From CAWFFV01 sp963814985 (GTDB lineage: Bacteria; Chloroflexota; Ktedonobacteria; Ktedonobacterales; Ktedonobacteraceae): 64,000 nucleotides of DNA. Below are positions 16,854 to 24,149 of this stretch, in pieces (position 1 is the stretch's first letter; each line of letters starts with the position of its first letter). The position numbers were made by a program, and so were the translations under genes. The stretch is from positions 62,001 to 126,000 of the forward strand of contig CAWFFV010000101.1 in NCBI GenBank assembly GCA_963814985.1, written 5' to 3'. The notes under the pieces were generated by a model that saw only the letters and a program-made list of their open reading frames with translations, was not told the origin of the DNA and did no database searches.

Positions 16854-17031
16854 CGTAACTGGTTACAAACCCTGTTCCAGATTTCTCAGCGCCATAGGCG
16901 CTTCGCAGGCCATTTTGTCTGGATGTTGTTATCTGTAGCAGAGGTTGAGCCGCAACCTCTGCTACAGATAACAACATCCAGACAAAACAAGAGCGAGCCA
17001 CCGCCGGTGGCGAGCAGACCTGAGTAGTTAC
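16854..17031 (-). repeat. modular palindromic repeat, copy R2
   Basis: Same architecture as R1: mini-hairpin GCGCC-ATA-GGCGC, then a perfect 35-bp stem with loop AGCCG (16913-16987), then GCCACC-GCC-GGTGGC, ending in CCTGAGTAGTTAC. The stem sequence is unrelated to R1 outside the tip GGTTGAGCCGCAACC. The left terminal repeat is degraded. It sits in the leader of the receiver gene, filling most of the 352-base gap 16831-17182. Confidence 0.82.
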
Positions 17032-17074
17032 GATATCTTTCGATAAAGAGCATACCTGGAACACATTACAAAAT

Positions 17075-17112
17075 CTTTGCTACACAGGAATTATACCTTA
17101 CAGAGACCTGAA
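17075..17112 (-). promoter_or_regulatory. partial copy of the respiratory regulon motif
   Basis: On the minus strand TTCAGGT and CTGTAAGGT occur with the same spacing as in the tlpA, ctaC and ctaAB motifs. They are followed by a TATAAT box. The TGCAAG and second TCAGG blocks are not conserved. It would drive the receiver gene at 16830, but repeat R2 now lies between them. Confidence 0.4.
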
Positions 17113-17182
17113 CAGATACAACAATCTAGCACCTTAAGTATTTACAGTACAGCAAACCACCACATCTTGTGCTGCGAAAAAG

Positions 17183-18700
17183 CTACAGCCCAGAAAAAAA
17201 GTCTTTTTTTATCTGCTCGCTCTTTACTTTCATCTTTTTCAAGACATGTTCAGCTGCTCTCACCATATTCGGTGGCCCGGATAAATAGTAGGTACGCTCC
17301 TGATAATCTGGAATGGTTTCTAGAATCATTTGCTCACTTATCCTGCCCACCGGACCGGGCCAGTTTCTCGGGATAGCATGCGTATCAGTCAAAGTATAGA
17401 ACATTTTAATACCAAGTTTTGCTTGTGCTGTACCTAAAACATCCTTATAAACGATCTCATCTGAAGTTTTATTGGTATAGAAAAGGACAATATCGCGTTT
17501 CTGCTGTATGTCAAGCAAATATTTCAACATGCTCCTGAATGGTGTAATCCCTATGCCTCCTGCGATAAAGACCAGTTTTTGTGAGGGGTCTGCCGGAAGC
17601 GTAAAATCTCCAGCAATTTGAGCTGCGACAATTTTTGTTCTACCATCCATTGCAGACATCGCTCTCTTAAAGCTGCTACCTTGTTCGTTAAACCGTACAC
17701 CAAGATGAACGTCATTCTCGGTTGGCGATGAAGCAAGGGTGAAATATCGACGATTACCTCTGCTATCTGCATGAGAATGGTCAAGGGTAAATTCCATATA
17801 TTGTCCTGGGATAAATGCCAGTTTTTGTGAGGGTTTGAAAACAAAGTCAGTGATGCCTGGTGCCATCTTATTTTTTCTTTTCAGCTTGAGTACAGCTTTC
17901 TGCCTGGGGCTGACCAGGTAAGAGAAAATATTGCCAACAACCAATGCTAGCTCAGGTGTTGAGTAAATAGAACCGATATGCAGTTGGGGGATGAATAAAA
18001 TGCCCGTCAGAATACCATAGAGTCTGCGTAAATCTTTTGTCGGAGGGGCCGTAAGCGGTTCAGTTAGCATGATAAATGCAAAGAAAAAAAGCGGTGATCG
18101 CACGAATAATTGCTCCAGCTCCGTAAAGACACTCCTTCCTTGTATGAGAGTAATCATGCAAATACCAACAAGTACAACTGCGCAAAAACTCCAGATCATA
18201 TCTTCTTGACGTAATTTTCGGACAACAAGTAAGCCCCCAAGCAGTACGAACGGCAACATGCTCGCGGTTCCTACCCACCAGCTAGCAGATTCACCAAGCA
18301 CAAATGAGGTAATAACAACGGCAATAGCAGCGGGATTAAAGAAGTGTTTTTTATAGAGTGCAAGTATATATTTTGAAGACATTGCCAATATTGCTGCCCA
18401 GCCAAGAAACTGAAAATCGCCGGGCGATTGGATAGGATCGATGATAAGCGCCAAGATGAGGGCCGTGATAGAGGCTGATTCAATATTACTTGGTACTTCA
18501 AATAGCTGTGCAAGGATCGTATTCATTGCCCAACAGATGATGACCAGAAACACAGTTGATACAAGAAGTGCTAAAGGTGAAAAGGAAAGCAAATGAAAAA
18601 ACGCCAGAAGAGCCGCTATACCAATCAGACCAACAAGTACATAGAGCACCAGCCGATACATCGTTATTCGATCTAATACAGAGTCTATCATTGCTATCAT
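17183..18700 (-). CDS. RnfD/NqrB-like membrane domain fused to ferredoxin-NADP reductase domain
   Basis: A 505-residue fusion. Residues about 10-265 contain multiple TM helices resembling RnfD/NqrB-type flavin-binding subunits (HFFNPAAIAVVITSF is the typical region near the FMN site). Residues about 275-505 are an FNR module: the FAD motif RRYFTLASSP, the NAD(P) motif FIAGGIGITPFRSM and a C-terminal YYLSGPPNMV. It probably takes electrons from NAD(P)H inside and passes them across the membrane. Overlap by four bases with apbE and the FMN-binding gene upstream indicate one operon whose products share covalent flavin. Confidence 0.85.
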   Translation of the reverse strand: MIAMIDSVLDRITMYRLVLYVLVGLIGIAALLAFFHLLSFSPLALLVSTVFLVIICWAMNTILAQLFEVPSNIESASITALILALIIDPIQSPGDFQFLGWAAILAMSSKYILALYKKHFFNPAAIAVVITSFVLGESASWWVGTASMLPFVLLGGLLVVRKLRQEDMIWSFCAVVLVGICMITLIQGRSVFTELEQLFVRSPLFFFAFIMLTEPLTAPPTKDLRRLYGILTGILFIPQLHIGSIYSTPELALVVGNIFSYLVSPRQKAVLKLKRKNKMAPGITDFVFKPSQKLAFIPGQYMEFTLDHSHADSRGNRRYFTLASSPTENDVHLGVRFNEQGSSFKRAMSAMDGRTKIVAAQIAGDFTLPADPSQKLVFIAGGIGITPFRSMLKYLLDIQQKRDIVLFYTNKTSDEIVYKDVLGTAQAKLGIKMFYTLTDTHAIPRNWPGPVGRISEQMILETIPDYQERTYYLSGPPNMVRAAEHVLKKMKVKSEQIKKDFFSGL

Positions 18701-19440
18701 GTGTGAAGTACGTACCTTTCAAATCCACTAGTAAATGTTGCTCTTGCATCAGCAGTAATCATATATCCTTCAAAGCCTGCTAATTCTTCGATAAACTGTA
18801 TTCCTCTTTTTCCCATCGCAAAGGCTGCTGTTGCAAATCGGTCAGCTTCATAAACATTCGGGCCAATGACCGTTACACTGGCAATATCCAGAAGTGGCGT
18901 ATTGCGATTATAGGGATCATAGATATGTTGTCCACGAATAGCGGTGCCAGAGGTAGCAATACCTTGATTTGTGAGGGCCAGAACTTTCACATGTTCGGTG
19001 CGATTGAACGGATTGCGGATGCCAATTCTCCAGGGATGACCATCTTTATTTCCAGCAACCTGGATATCTCCACCAGCATCGATGTAAAAATTGTGGAATC
19101 CCCATTCTGTTAACAGGTTCGCAGCATTTTGGATTGCCCACCCTTTGACTATTCCTGAAGGATCATATATACCATCCTGCCGGATATCGAAATACCCATG
19201 TGTGTCTTTTTTCGTTTGTTCGCTTAAGGCCAGGACTGCTCTCATACTTTCGCTGTACTGTGCTGCAACGAGTTCGCCTCTGTTTATTTTTGAGATCTCG
19301 CTCGTAGCTTTGTAGGTGCTAAACATTTCATCTACAGAGACAAAGTAAGTAAAAACTTTGTCCAGATCGTCTTGTGTGACCGTTGTATCCACAACTTCGA
19401 TCGTAACAGGCATACCCATAAGCAAACGTGTTTGTTTCAT
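18697..19440 (-). CDS. apbE: FAD:protein FMN transferase ApbE
   Basis: A 247-residue ApbE-family protein. Visible motifs are MGMPVTIEVVD at the start, YDPSGIVKGWAIQ, FYIDAGGDIQVAG, GIATSGT and ADRFATAAFAMG. ApbE transfers FMN from FAD to Thr/Ser in target proteins. It has no clear lipoprotein signal, so it would act in the cytoplasm unless exported another way. Its natural target is encoded two bases upstream (the FMN-binding protein), and the RnfD-like protein downstream may be a second target. Confidence 0.92.
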   Translation of the reverse strand: MKQTRLLMGMPVTIEVVDTTVTQDDLDKVFTYFVSVDEMFSTYKATSEISKINRGELVAAQYSESMRAVLALSEQTKKDTHGYFDIRQDGIYDPSGIVKGWAIQNAANLLTEWGFHNFYIDAGGDIQVAGNKDGHPWRIGIRNPFNRTEHVKVLALTNQGIATSGTAIRGQHIYDPYNRNTPLLDIASVTVIGPNVYEADRFATAAFAMGKRGIQFIEELAGFEGYMITADARATFTSGFERYVLHT

Positions 19441-19442
19441 TA

Positions 19443-19925
19443 CTATGCTTTTGCTTGAGTAAGAGCATCTGAGAGTGATTGCATAAAGGCTTCACTCGAA
19501 TCAGTCGCTCCGGTGATGATGTCAACATTGGCGCTTTGTGCTTGAATTGCCTCACTGGTGAGCTGAGGATCAGCGTAATTATTGATCTCCACTGATCGAT
19601 TTCGTTCATTAGGATATTGCAAAAATTGTACGTCCGATATTTTGCCATTCTGGATGATAGCTTTTACCTGGATATAGCCCCATTGCGCATCTGCAACGCT
19701 CCCTGTATATGAACCATCTTTATAGAGAGAGCCAGATACACCTGTTCCAGCAGATACAGTGGTAGAGGAAGTACGATTTGATGAGCCTGATGAGGAGCTT
19801 AAATCAGTCGTATTGTTTGGTACAATTGCAGCAGAGGTTGCATGGTTGTATATAAGGCTATAGAAGACGAAGAGTCCTATAATGAGAACTGCAACAGTGA
19901 ATTTCCTCATGGTAGATTTCCCCAT
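19443..19925 (-). CDS. membrane-anchored FMN-binding domain protein
   Basis: A 160-residue protein: N-terminal TM/signal segment, a Ser/Thr-rich linker, then an FMN_bind domain (DGSYTGSVADAQWGYIQVKA to the end). The flavinylation region reads DIITGATDSSEAF, matching the S/TGATxT/S pattern used by ApbE, with Ser at the last position. It would be an extracytoplasmic electron carrier loaded with covalent FMN by the adjacent ApbE and reduced through the RnfD-FNR fusion. First gene of the three-gene unit; repeat R3 begins 12 bases upstream of its start. Confidence 0.88.
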   Translation of the reverse strand: MGKSTMRKFTVAVLIIGLFVFYSLIYNHATSAAIVPNNTTDLSSSSGSSNRTSSTTVSAGTGVSGSLYKDGSYTGSVADAQWGYIQVKAIIQNGKISDVQFLQYPNERNRSVEINNYADPQLTSEAIQAQSANVDIITGATDSSEAFMQSLSDALTQAKA

Positions 19926-19936
19926 TGATGATATCT

Positions 19937-20070
19937 TGTAACTACTCAGGTCTCCTCACCACCTGCGGTGGCTGCTCTCGTTTTCTGTGGATGGAATGAA
20001 GGTTGCGCTGCAACCTTCATTCCATCCACACAAAAACAGTTTACGAAGCGCCTATGGCGCTGAGGAATCA
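19937..20070 (+). repeat. modular palindromic repeat, copy R3
   Basis: Starts TGTAACTACTCAGG, then ACCACC-TGC-GGTGGC-type hairpin, perfect 21-bp stem with loop GCT (19986-20030, tip GGTTGCGCTGCAACC), then GCGCC-TAT-GGCGC and TGAGGAATCA. The right terminal repeat is not recognisable. It occupies the leader of the FMN-binding gene. The rest of the gap 19926-20351 holds the direct repeats listed at 20225. Confidence 0.82.
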
Positions 20071-20224
20071 AGAAGCTCTGTTGGATATTTTTAGCTTACC
20101 ACCACATTATGAAATTTTGATGAAAGGGAAACACACCGATTGCGTTCCTCTCAGATCAACATCGTAGGCTCAGTTAGTACTTGAGTATATGATGTCCTAT
20201 AGAGATCAAAAGAATGGCAAAAGG

Positions 20225-20306
20225 CTGTAAAAAATCTGTAAAGACTTCTTCATTTTGATCGTTGGTCAGAATGCCTTGCTTGATCTCGACAGTTGTATGA
20301 TATAAT
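20225..20306 (+). promoter_or_regulatory. CTGTAAA direct repeats and TATAAT box
   Basis: Two CTGTAAA half-sites (20225-20231 and 20236-20242) lie 11 bases apart, followed by TATAAT at 20301-20306. This resembles an OmpR-type activated promoter reading rightwards, into the 3' end of the kinase gene on the other strand. No plus-strand gene follows, so it may give an antisense RNA or be coincidental. Confidence 0.3.
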
Positions 20307-20351
20307 CCCTCGATGAGTTAAAGAAGAACCGGGAAAAAGGGACATGGGGAG

Positions 20352-22268
20352 TTATATTTTTGCTAACTTATATCCGACATCAGGTATTGTCAAGATATAC
20401 CTGGGATGGCGTGAATCTTCTTCAATCTTGCGGCGCAGACGGCTAATATAGACCCAGATGAAATCAATATCACGATTATATTCTGGTCCCCACACTTTCT
20501 CTAGTAAAAGTTCGTGTGTTACCACCATACCTACATTTTGTGCCAGGGTACTCAGCAACTTGTACTCGGTACGACTTAGTTGTACCGGTCGTTCCTGAAC
20601 GGTTACAATATGCTGTGCATGATCGATGACCAGTTCACCTGTAGTGAAAATGGCCTGTTTCACCGTTTGTCCGGTTGGAGAGTTCTGACGACGCAGAAGA
20701 GCACGAACCCTTGCCAGAAGTTCTTTCATCACAAAGGGTTTCATCACAAGGTCGTCACCACCCAGATCGAAGAGTCGTACACGCTCGTCTTCTTCACAAT
20801 GATCACACAGCATAATCACTGGTGTCTGCGAGAACTCACGTAAGCGTTGGAGCAATTCGACGCCGCTCATATCTGCAAGTTGTGTTGCCAGCAAAATCAC
20901 ATCCGGTTCTTCCAGGTCAAGCTGGCGCAAGAATTGGACGCCATGACCGACTGTATGGACACGATACTGTTGCTCCTCCAGGTTAGCCCGTAAATAACGT
21001 GTCAGACGGGCATCACTCTCAGCAAGCAAGACATGTATACGTCGATCATGCTTGAGCAGAGCATTACGTCGTATTGCAGGAGTATCATCAATAACCTGAG
21101 GAGGTACAACCATTGACACATGTGACATAAAAGGGAATGTACAATAAAAAGTTGTACCTCGCCCTGGTCCCAGAGAGTCTGCCCAGATTTTGCCGCCATG
21201 CGCCTCTATTGTCGCGCGGGCAGAGGCAAGACCAAGGCCACTACCTGTAGAATGCTCTTCCCCCTGTTGCTGCACACGATAGAAGCGATCGAAGATACGA
21301 TCAAGATATTCAGGGGCAATCCCTATCCCTTCATCGATAATGTCTAAACGCAACTCAGCTTCGTTCGCTTCCACCCGGAGACGGATCGTCTTACCGGCTG
21401 GAGAATACATGACGGCGTTGCTCAGCAAGTGACTCAGAGCCTGCTCAACACGCACAGCGTCACATACAAGCAAAGGTAAGTCAGAAGGCACATGAAGCAC
21501 AAAATGATGACCTGGAACCCGCTTACGCCAGCGGCTGACCAGATGATGGAGCAGCTCAGAAAAATGGACCTGTGCCAGACGTAAGGGTTGAGCACCTGCA
21601 TCGAGTCTCCATACATCCAATAAGGTGTTGAGAATATCGTAGAGACGATCCGATTGTGTGTCAATCATCTGCAACATCTCACGCTGCATCGCAGGGTCCC
21701 AACGCACAGAACTACCAAGAAGAGTCGTAGCACAGCCTTTGATAATAGCTAATGGCGTCTTAAGTTCATGGGCTGCAAGGGCCAGAGTTTCACCACGAGC
21801 CTCAACTGCTGAGTGCTCCAGAGTAATATCATCGAAGAGCACACCACGCCCCAGGAGATGCCCTCGCTCATCACGTACAGGGAAGCAACGCACACGTAAC
21901 CAGCGTATAGCAGCATCAGTAAGAGCTAGATCTGTTGAATATTCTTGCTCTGGATGGAGCCAGACACGATTCAACTCATCTTGAGCGCTTCGAGGCTCTG
22001 CCGCAATAGAAAGTAGATGTTTGCGCACATCAAAGGTCTGAGGCGTAATAAATTCATTTTTATTAAGATGCAATAGCTGCAAAGCACTGGAATTAGTGTA
22101 AACGACACGTTCCTGCTGATTGAGCAGCATAAAGCCGCTACTCAGGCTGGCACAGACTTCCGTCAGAACATGATATTCTCGCGTAAAGCCTATAGGCACG
22201 GCATTTGGAGTTGAAGAGTGTGATGGAGATACGGTATTCTCTTCGTCCCACCAACTGTCATTGGTCAT
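20352..22268 (-). CDS. hybrid histidine kinase fused to an OmpR-like regulator with pseudo-receiver
   Basis: 638 residues. PAS-like region (about 30-145), HisKA with phospho-His in AAHELKTPLAIIKG (about 170), HATPase_c (HLLSNAVMYSP, IIDEGIGIAPEYLDRIF, GSGLGLASARATIEAHGG), then a receiver (about 415-530) and a winged-helix DNA-binding domain (LSRTEYKLLSTLAQNVG, ISRLRRKIEED, VGYKL). No TM helix is seen, so it is cytoplasmic. In the receiver the phospho-acceptor position is Ala (DVILLATQLADMSG), while the switch Lys is kept (MKPFVMKELLARV). Direct phosphorylation of this receiver is therefore unlikely. Kinase, receiver and DNA-binding output in one chain is uncommon. Confidence 0.9.
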   Translation of the reverse strand: MTNDSWWDEENTVSPSHSSTPNAVPIGFTREYHVLTEVCASLSSGFMLLNQQERVVYTNSSALQLLHLNKNEFITPQTFDVRKHLLSIAAEPRSAQDELNRVWLHPEQEYSTDLALTDAAIRWLRVRCFPVRDERGHLLGRGVLFDDITLEHSAVEARGETLALAAHELKTPLAIIKGCATTLLGSSVRWDPAMQREMLQMIDTQSDRLYDILNTLLDVWRLDAGAQPLRLAQVHFSELLHHLVSRWRKRVPGHHFVLHVPSDLPLLVCDAVRVEQALSHLLSNAVMYSPAGKTIRLRVEANEAELRLDIIDEGIGIAPEYLDRIFDRFYRVQQQGEEHSTGSGLGLASARATIEAHGGKIWADSLGPGRGTTFYCTFPFMSHVSMVVPPQVIDDTPAIRRNALLKHDRRIHVLLAESDARLTRYLRANLEEQQYRVHTVGHGVQFLRQLDLEEPDVILLATQLADMSGVELLQRLREFSQTPVIMLCDHCEEDERVRLFDLGGDDLVMKPFVMKELLARVRALLRRQNSPTGQTVKQAIFTTGELVIDHAQHIVTVQERPVQLSRTEYKLLSTLAQNVGMVVTHELLLEKVWGPEYNRDIDFIWVYISRLRRKIEEDSRHPRYILTIPDVGYKLAKI

Positions 22269-22379
22269 GTTTGCTCCATTCCCGACAGTGGAGTTTCTTC
22301 AGAAAGCAACCCTTTCCCACTTGTCAGCTAGTTGATTTGATTACTCCTATTTTAACAAATTGAGTCAACCTTAAAGAAT

Positions 22380-22447
22380 AGGTGAAAGAGAAAAGTTACC
22401 CCAAGGATTGGCCGGCCAATCCTTGGGGTAACTTTTCTCTTTCACCT
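22380..22447. terminator. perfect 34-bp loopless palindrome R8
   Basis: Positions 22380-22447 form a perfect palindrome centred on GGCCGGCC, with arms starting AGGTGAAAGAG. It begins five bases after the stop of the zinc-ribbon gene and lies upstream of the kinase gene. It has no T tract on the minus strand and none of the flanks of the R1 family. Confidence 0.65.
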
Positions 22448-22451
22448 GAGA

Positions 22452-22871
22452 CTATTTCATACCAGCAACCATGACAATCAGGGCAAGGTGGACAATCATT
22501 GCCATCACAAAGCCTGCGGCAATGAAGATAAACCACTTGTAATCACTGATAGAGGCACGTGCTTTTGTCGGGTAAGCCTGTGGCCAGCGCTCAGAGGCCA
22601 CGATCCCTATAGCAACACGCAAACGTAAAGGAGTACGAATGGGGGAACGACGCATTTCGACGAGGAGAGCGCGATAACAAGGTTTACACAATGTCCAGGA
22701 GAGACGTGGATCTGCTACATCTTCTGGTTCTATCAGATGCACAGGATCGAACCAGATACGACCTGTACAGATCGAACAGCACATAGCAGTCCGTTTCCTC
22801 CGCCTACGTGGAACATCACGACGAACTGCAACGACAGAACCACTTCCACTTCTGCGCATTGCTTCCCTCAT
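22452..22871 (-). CDS. unknown zinc-ribbon-like protein with C-terminal membrane anchor
   Basis: Start at ATG 22871 preferred over GTG 22877 because AAAGGA then lies eight bases away; 139 residues. A basic N-terminus (VPRRRRKRTAM) is followed by two cysteine pairs (CCSICTGRIWF and LCKPCYRALL), suggesting a small zinc-binding module. One hydrophobic helix ends the protein (FIAAGFVMAMIVHLALIVMV). I do not recognise the family. It follows the oxidase operon on the same strand, separated by hairpin R6. Confidence 0.65.
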   Translation of the reverse strand: MREAMRRSGSGSVVAVRRDVPRRRRKRTAMCCSICTGRIWFDPVHLIEPEDVADPRLSWTLCKPCYRALLVEMRRSPIRTPLRLRVAIGIVASERWPQAYPTKARASISDYKWFIFIAAGFVMAMIVHLALIVMVAGMK

Positions 22872-23026
22872 CAGCACTATCCTTTCTGCTCTTCACTTTG
22901 CTGCTTTAATCGTACCATCATAGCAGACAAACACTAGAAATACGGAGACCATAATCTCTATTCTATCATATTTCCAGTGTTTCCCTGTGATGAAATTGTG
23001 AGGATTAAGAAGCATTTCCCTCACGT

Positions 23027-23099
23027 TTTATGTGGGTTGTGTAGCTCATGGCGGGGGTCGCGACGCAACCCCCGCCATGAGCTACACAACCCACATAAA
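23027..23099. terminator. long perfect hairpin R6 after ctaE
   Basis: A perfect 32-bp stem with a nine-base loop CGCGACGCA (23027-23099) starts four bases after the ctaE stop. The tip GGGTCGCGACGCAACCC resembles the conserved tip of the modular repeats, but the outer arms are missing. It probably ends or stabilises the oxidase operon transcript. Confidence 0.65.
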
Positions 23100-23103
23100 G
23101 AGC

Positions 23104-23721
23104 TTATCCACGCAGAAGCGGCAAGAGATAGACGACGCTAAACACAAGAACCCAGACCACGTCAACAAAGTGCCAGTACATCTCTCCTGCTTCTACCGCA
23201 AAATGATTCTTTGCAGTGAAGTCACCACGTAAAGCACGAATGAGGCAGATGATCAGGAAGATAAGACCAATCGTCACATGCAGACCGTGGAAACCGGTCA
23301 GCGTAAAGAAGGCTGAACCAAACGACCCTGTTTGAATGGTAAATCCGCCATTAATTAGCGTCATATATTCATAGGCCTGACCACAAAGGAAGATAACTCC
23401 CAAAATAATCGTGCCGATGAGACCCAGGACAAGATTGCGTCTGTTTCCTCTGGCAATACCTCTCCCCGCAATACGTATAGGCCAACTACTGGACACCAGA
23501 ATCACAGTGTTCACAAGTGCATATTTCCAATCCAGAAGTTCTCCAGATGGTAGTCTCCAGCTTCCATTGCGAATCTCTAAATAGAGGTAAGCAGCGATCA
23601 AGTTTGCAAAAATCAATGCCTCTGAAGTGATAAAGAAAACCATTCCCCACCAGTTAATACTGCGTCCACCTCCTCCATGCTCTTCGAGGATTCTGACCTG
23701 CTCGCCGTGAGCTGCACTCAT
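23104..23721 (-). CDS. ctaE: cytochrome c oxidase subunit III
   Basis: A 205-residue protein with five membrane helices, the short bacterial form of heme-copper oxidase subunit III. Typical motifs are WWGMVFFITSEALIFANLI, LTGFHGLHVTIGLIFL and YWHFVDVVWVLVF. It is the last structural gene of the caa3 oxidase operon, downstream of the small subunit IV gene. Confidence 0.93.
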   Translation of the reverse strand: MSAAHGEQVRILEEHGGGGRSINWWGMVFFITSEALIFANLIAAYLYLEIRNGSWRLPSGELLDWKYALVNTVILVSSSWPIRIAGRGIARGNRRNLVLGLIGTIILGVIFLCGQAYEYMTLINGGFTIQTGSFGSAFFTLTGFHGLHVTIGLIFLIICLIRALRGDFTAKNHFAVEAGEMYWHFVDVVWVLVFSVVYLLPLLRG

Positions 23722-23780
23722 AGCAATAACTCCCTATCTTTCAAGGCGCATTGTGCATATGTATACACACGCACCAAGCT

Positions 23781-24119
23781 TTATCGACGTTCCAATACCC
23801 AACCAGTGATAGCAGCAATGACCAGCACCGTGCCAATACTCAGGACAATCAGATTAGAGATTGCACCCAGGAACAGAATGGAGAGTGCAATAGCCAGAGC
23901 TAACGGCCAGTAACTGGGCCGAGGCATCAGTTCTGCTTCAGTCAGTATCTCATCTCTCTTCACACGGCGCTTTCTACGGGGAGTGACTGCTGTGTCACTT
24001 CCTTCCGGCGGCGCTGATGGCAACTCTTTCTGTTCCGGTTGTTCCTGAGACTCTCTCTCTTGTTCCGGTTGCTCCTGAGATTCTCTCTCACTCTTCTCTT
24101 CCGTCTGTCCTGGATTCAT
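23781..24119 (-). CDS. cytochrome c oxidase subunit IV-like small protein
   Basis: A 112-residue protein. The N-terminal 65 residues are charged and contain an exact tandem repeat ERESQEQPEQ. The C-terminus has two TM helices (WPLALAIALSILFLGAISNL, VLSIGTVLVIAAITGWVLE) like the small subunit IV of Chloroflexota/actinobacterial oxidases. It sits between ctaD and ctaE. The related helix pair also begins the protein at 32348-33145. Confidence 0.8.
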   Translation of the reverse strand: MNPGQTEEKSERESQEQPEQERESQEQPEQKELPSAPPEGSDTAVTPRRKRRVKRDEILTEAELMPRPSYWPLALAIALSILFLGAISNLIVLSIGTVLVIAAITGWVLERR

Positions 24120-24149
24120 AATCTATTCCTTATATGTTTACTGAGTGGA

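Noticed and set aside
16831..17064. N-terminal extension of the receiver protein through repeat R2
   Set aside because: The extra residues translate the palindromic repeat; an ATG with a good ribosome-binding site lies at 16830.
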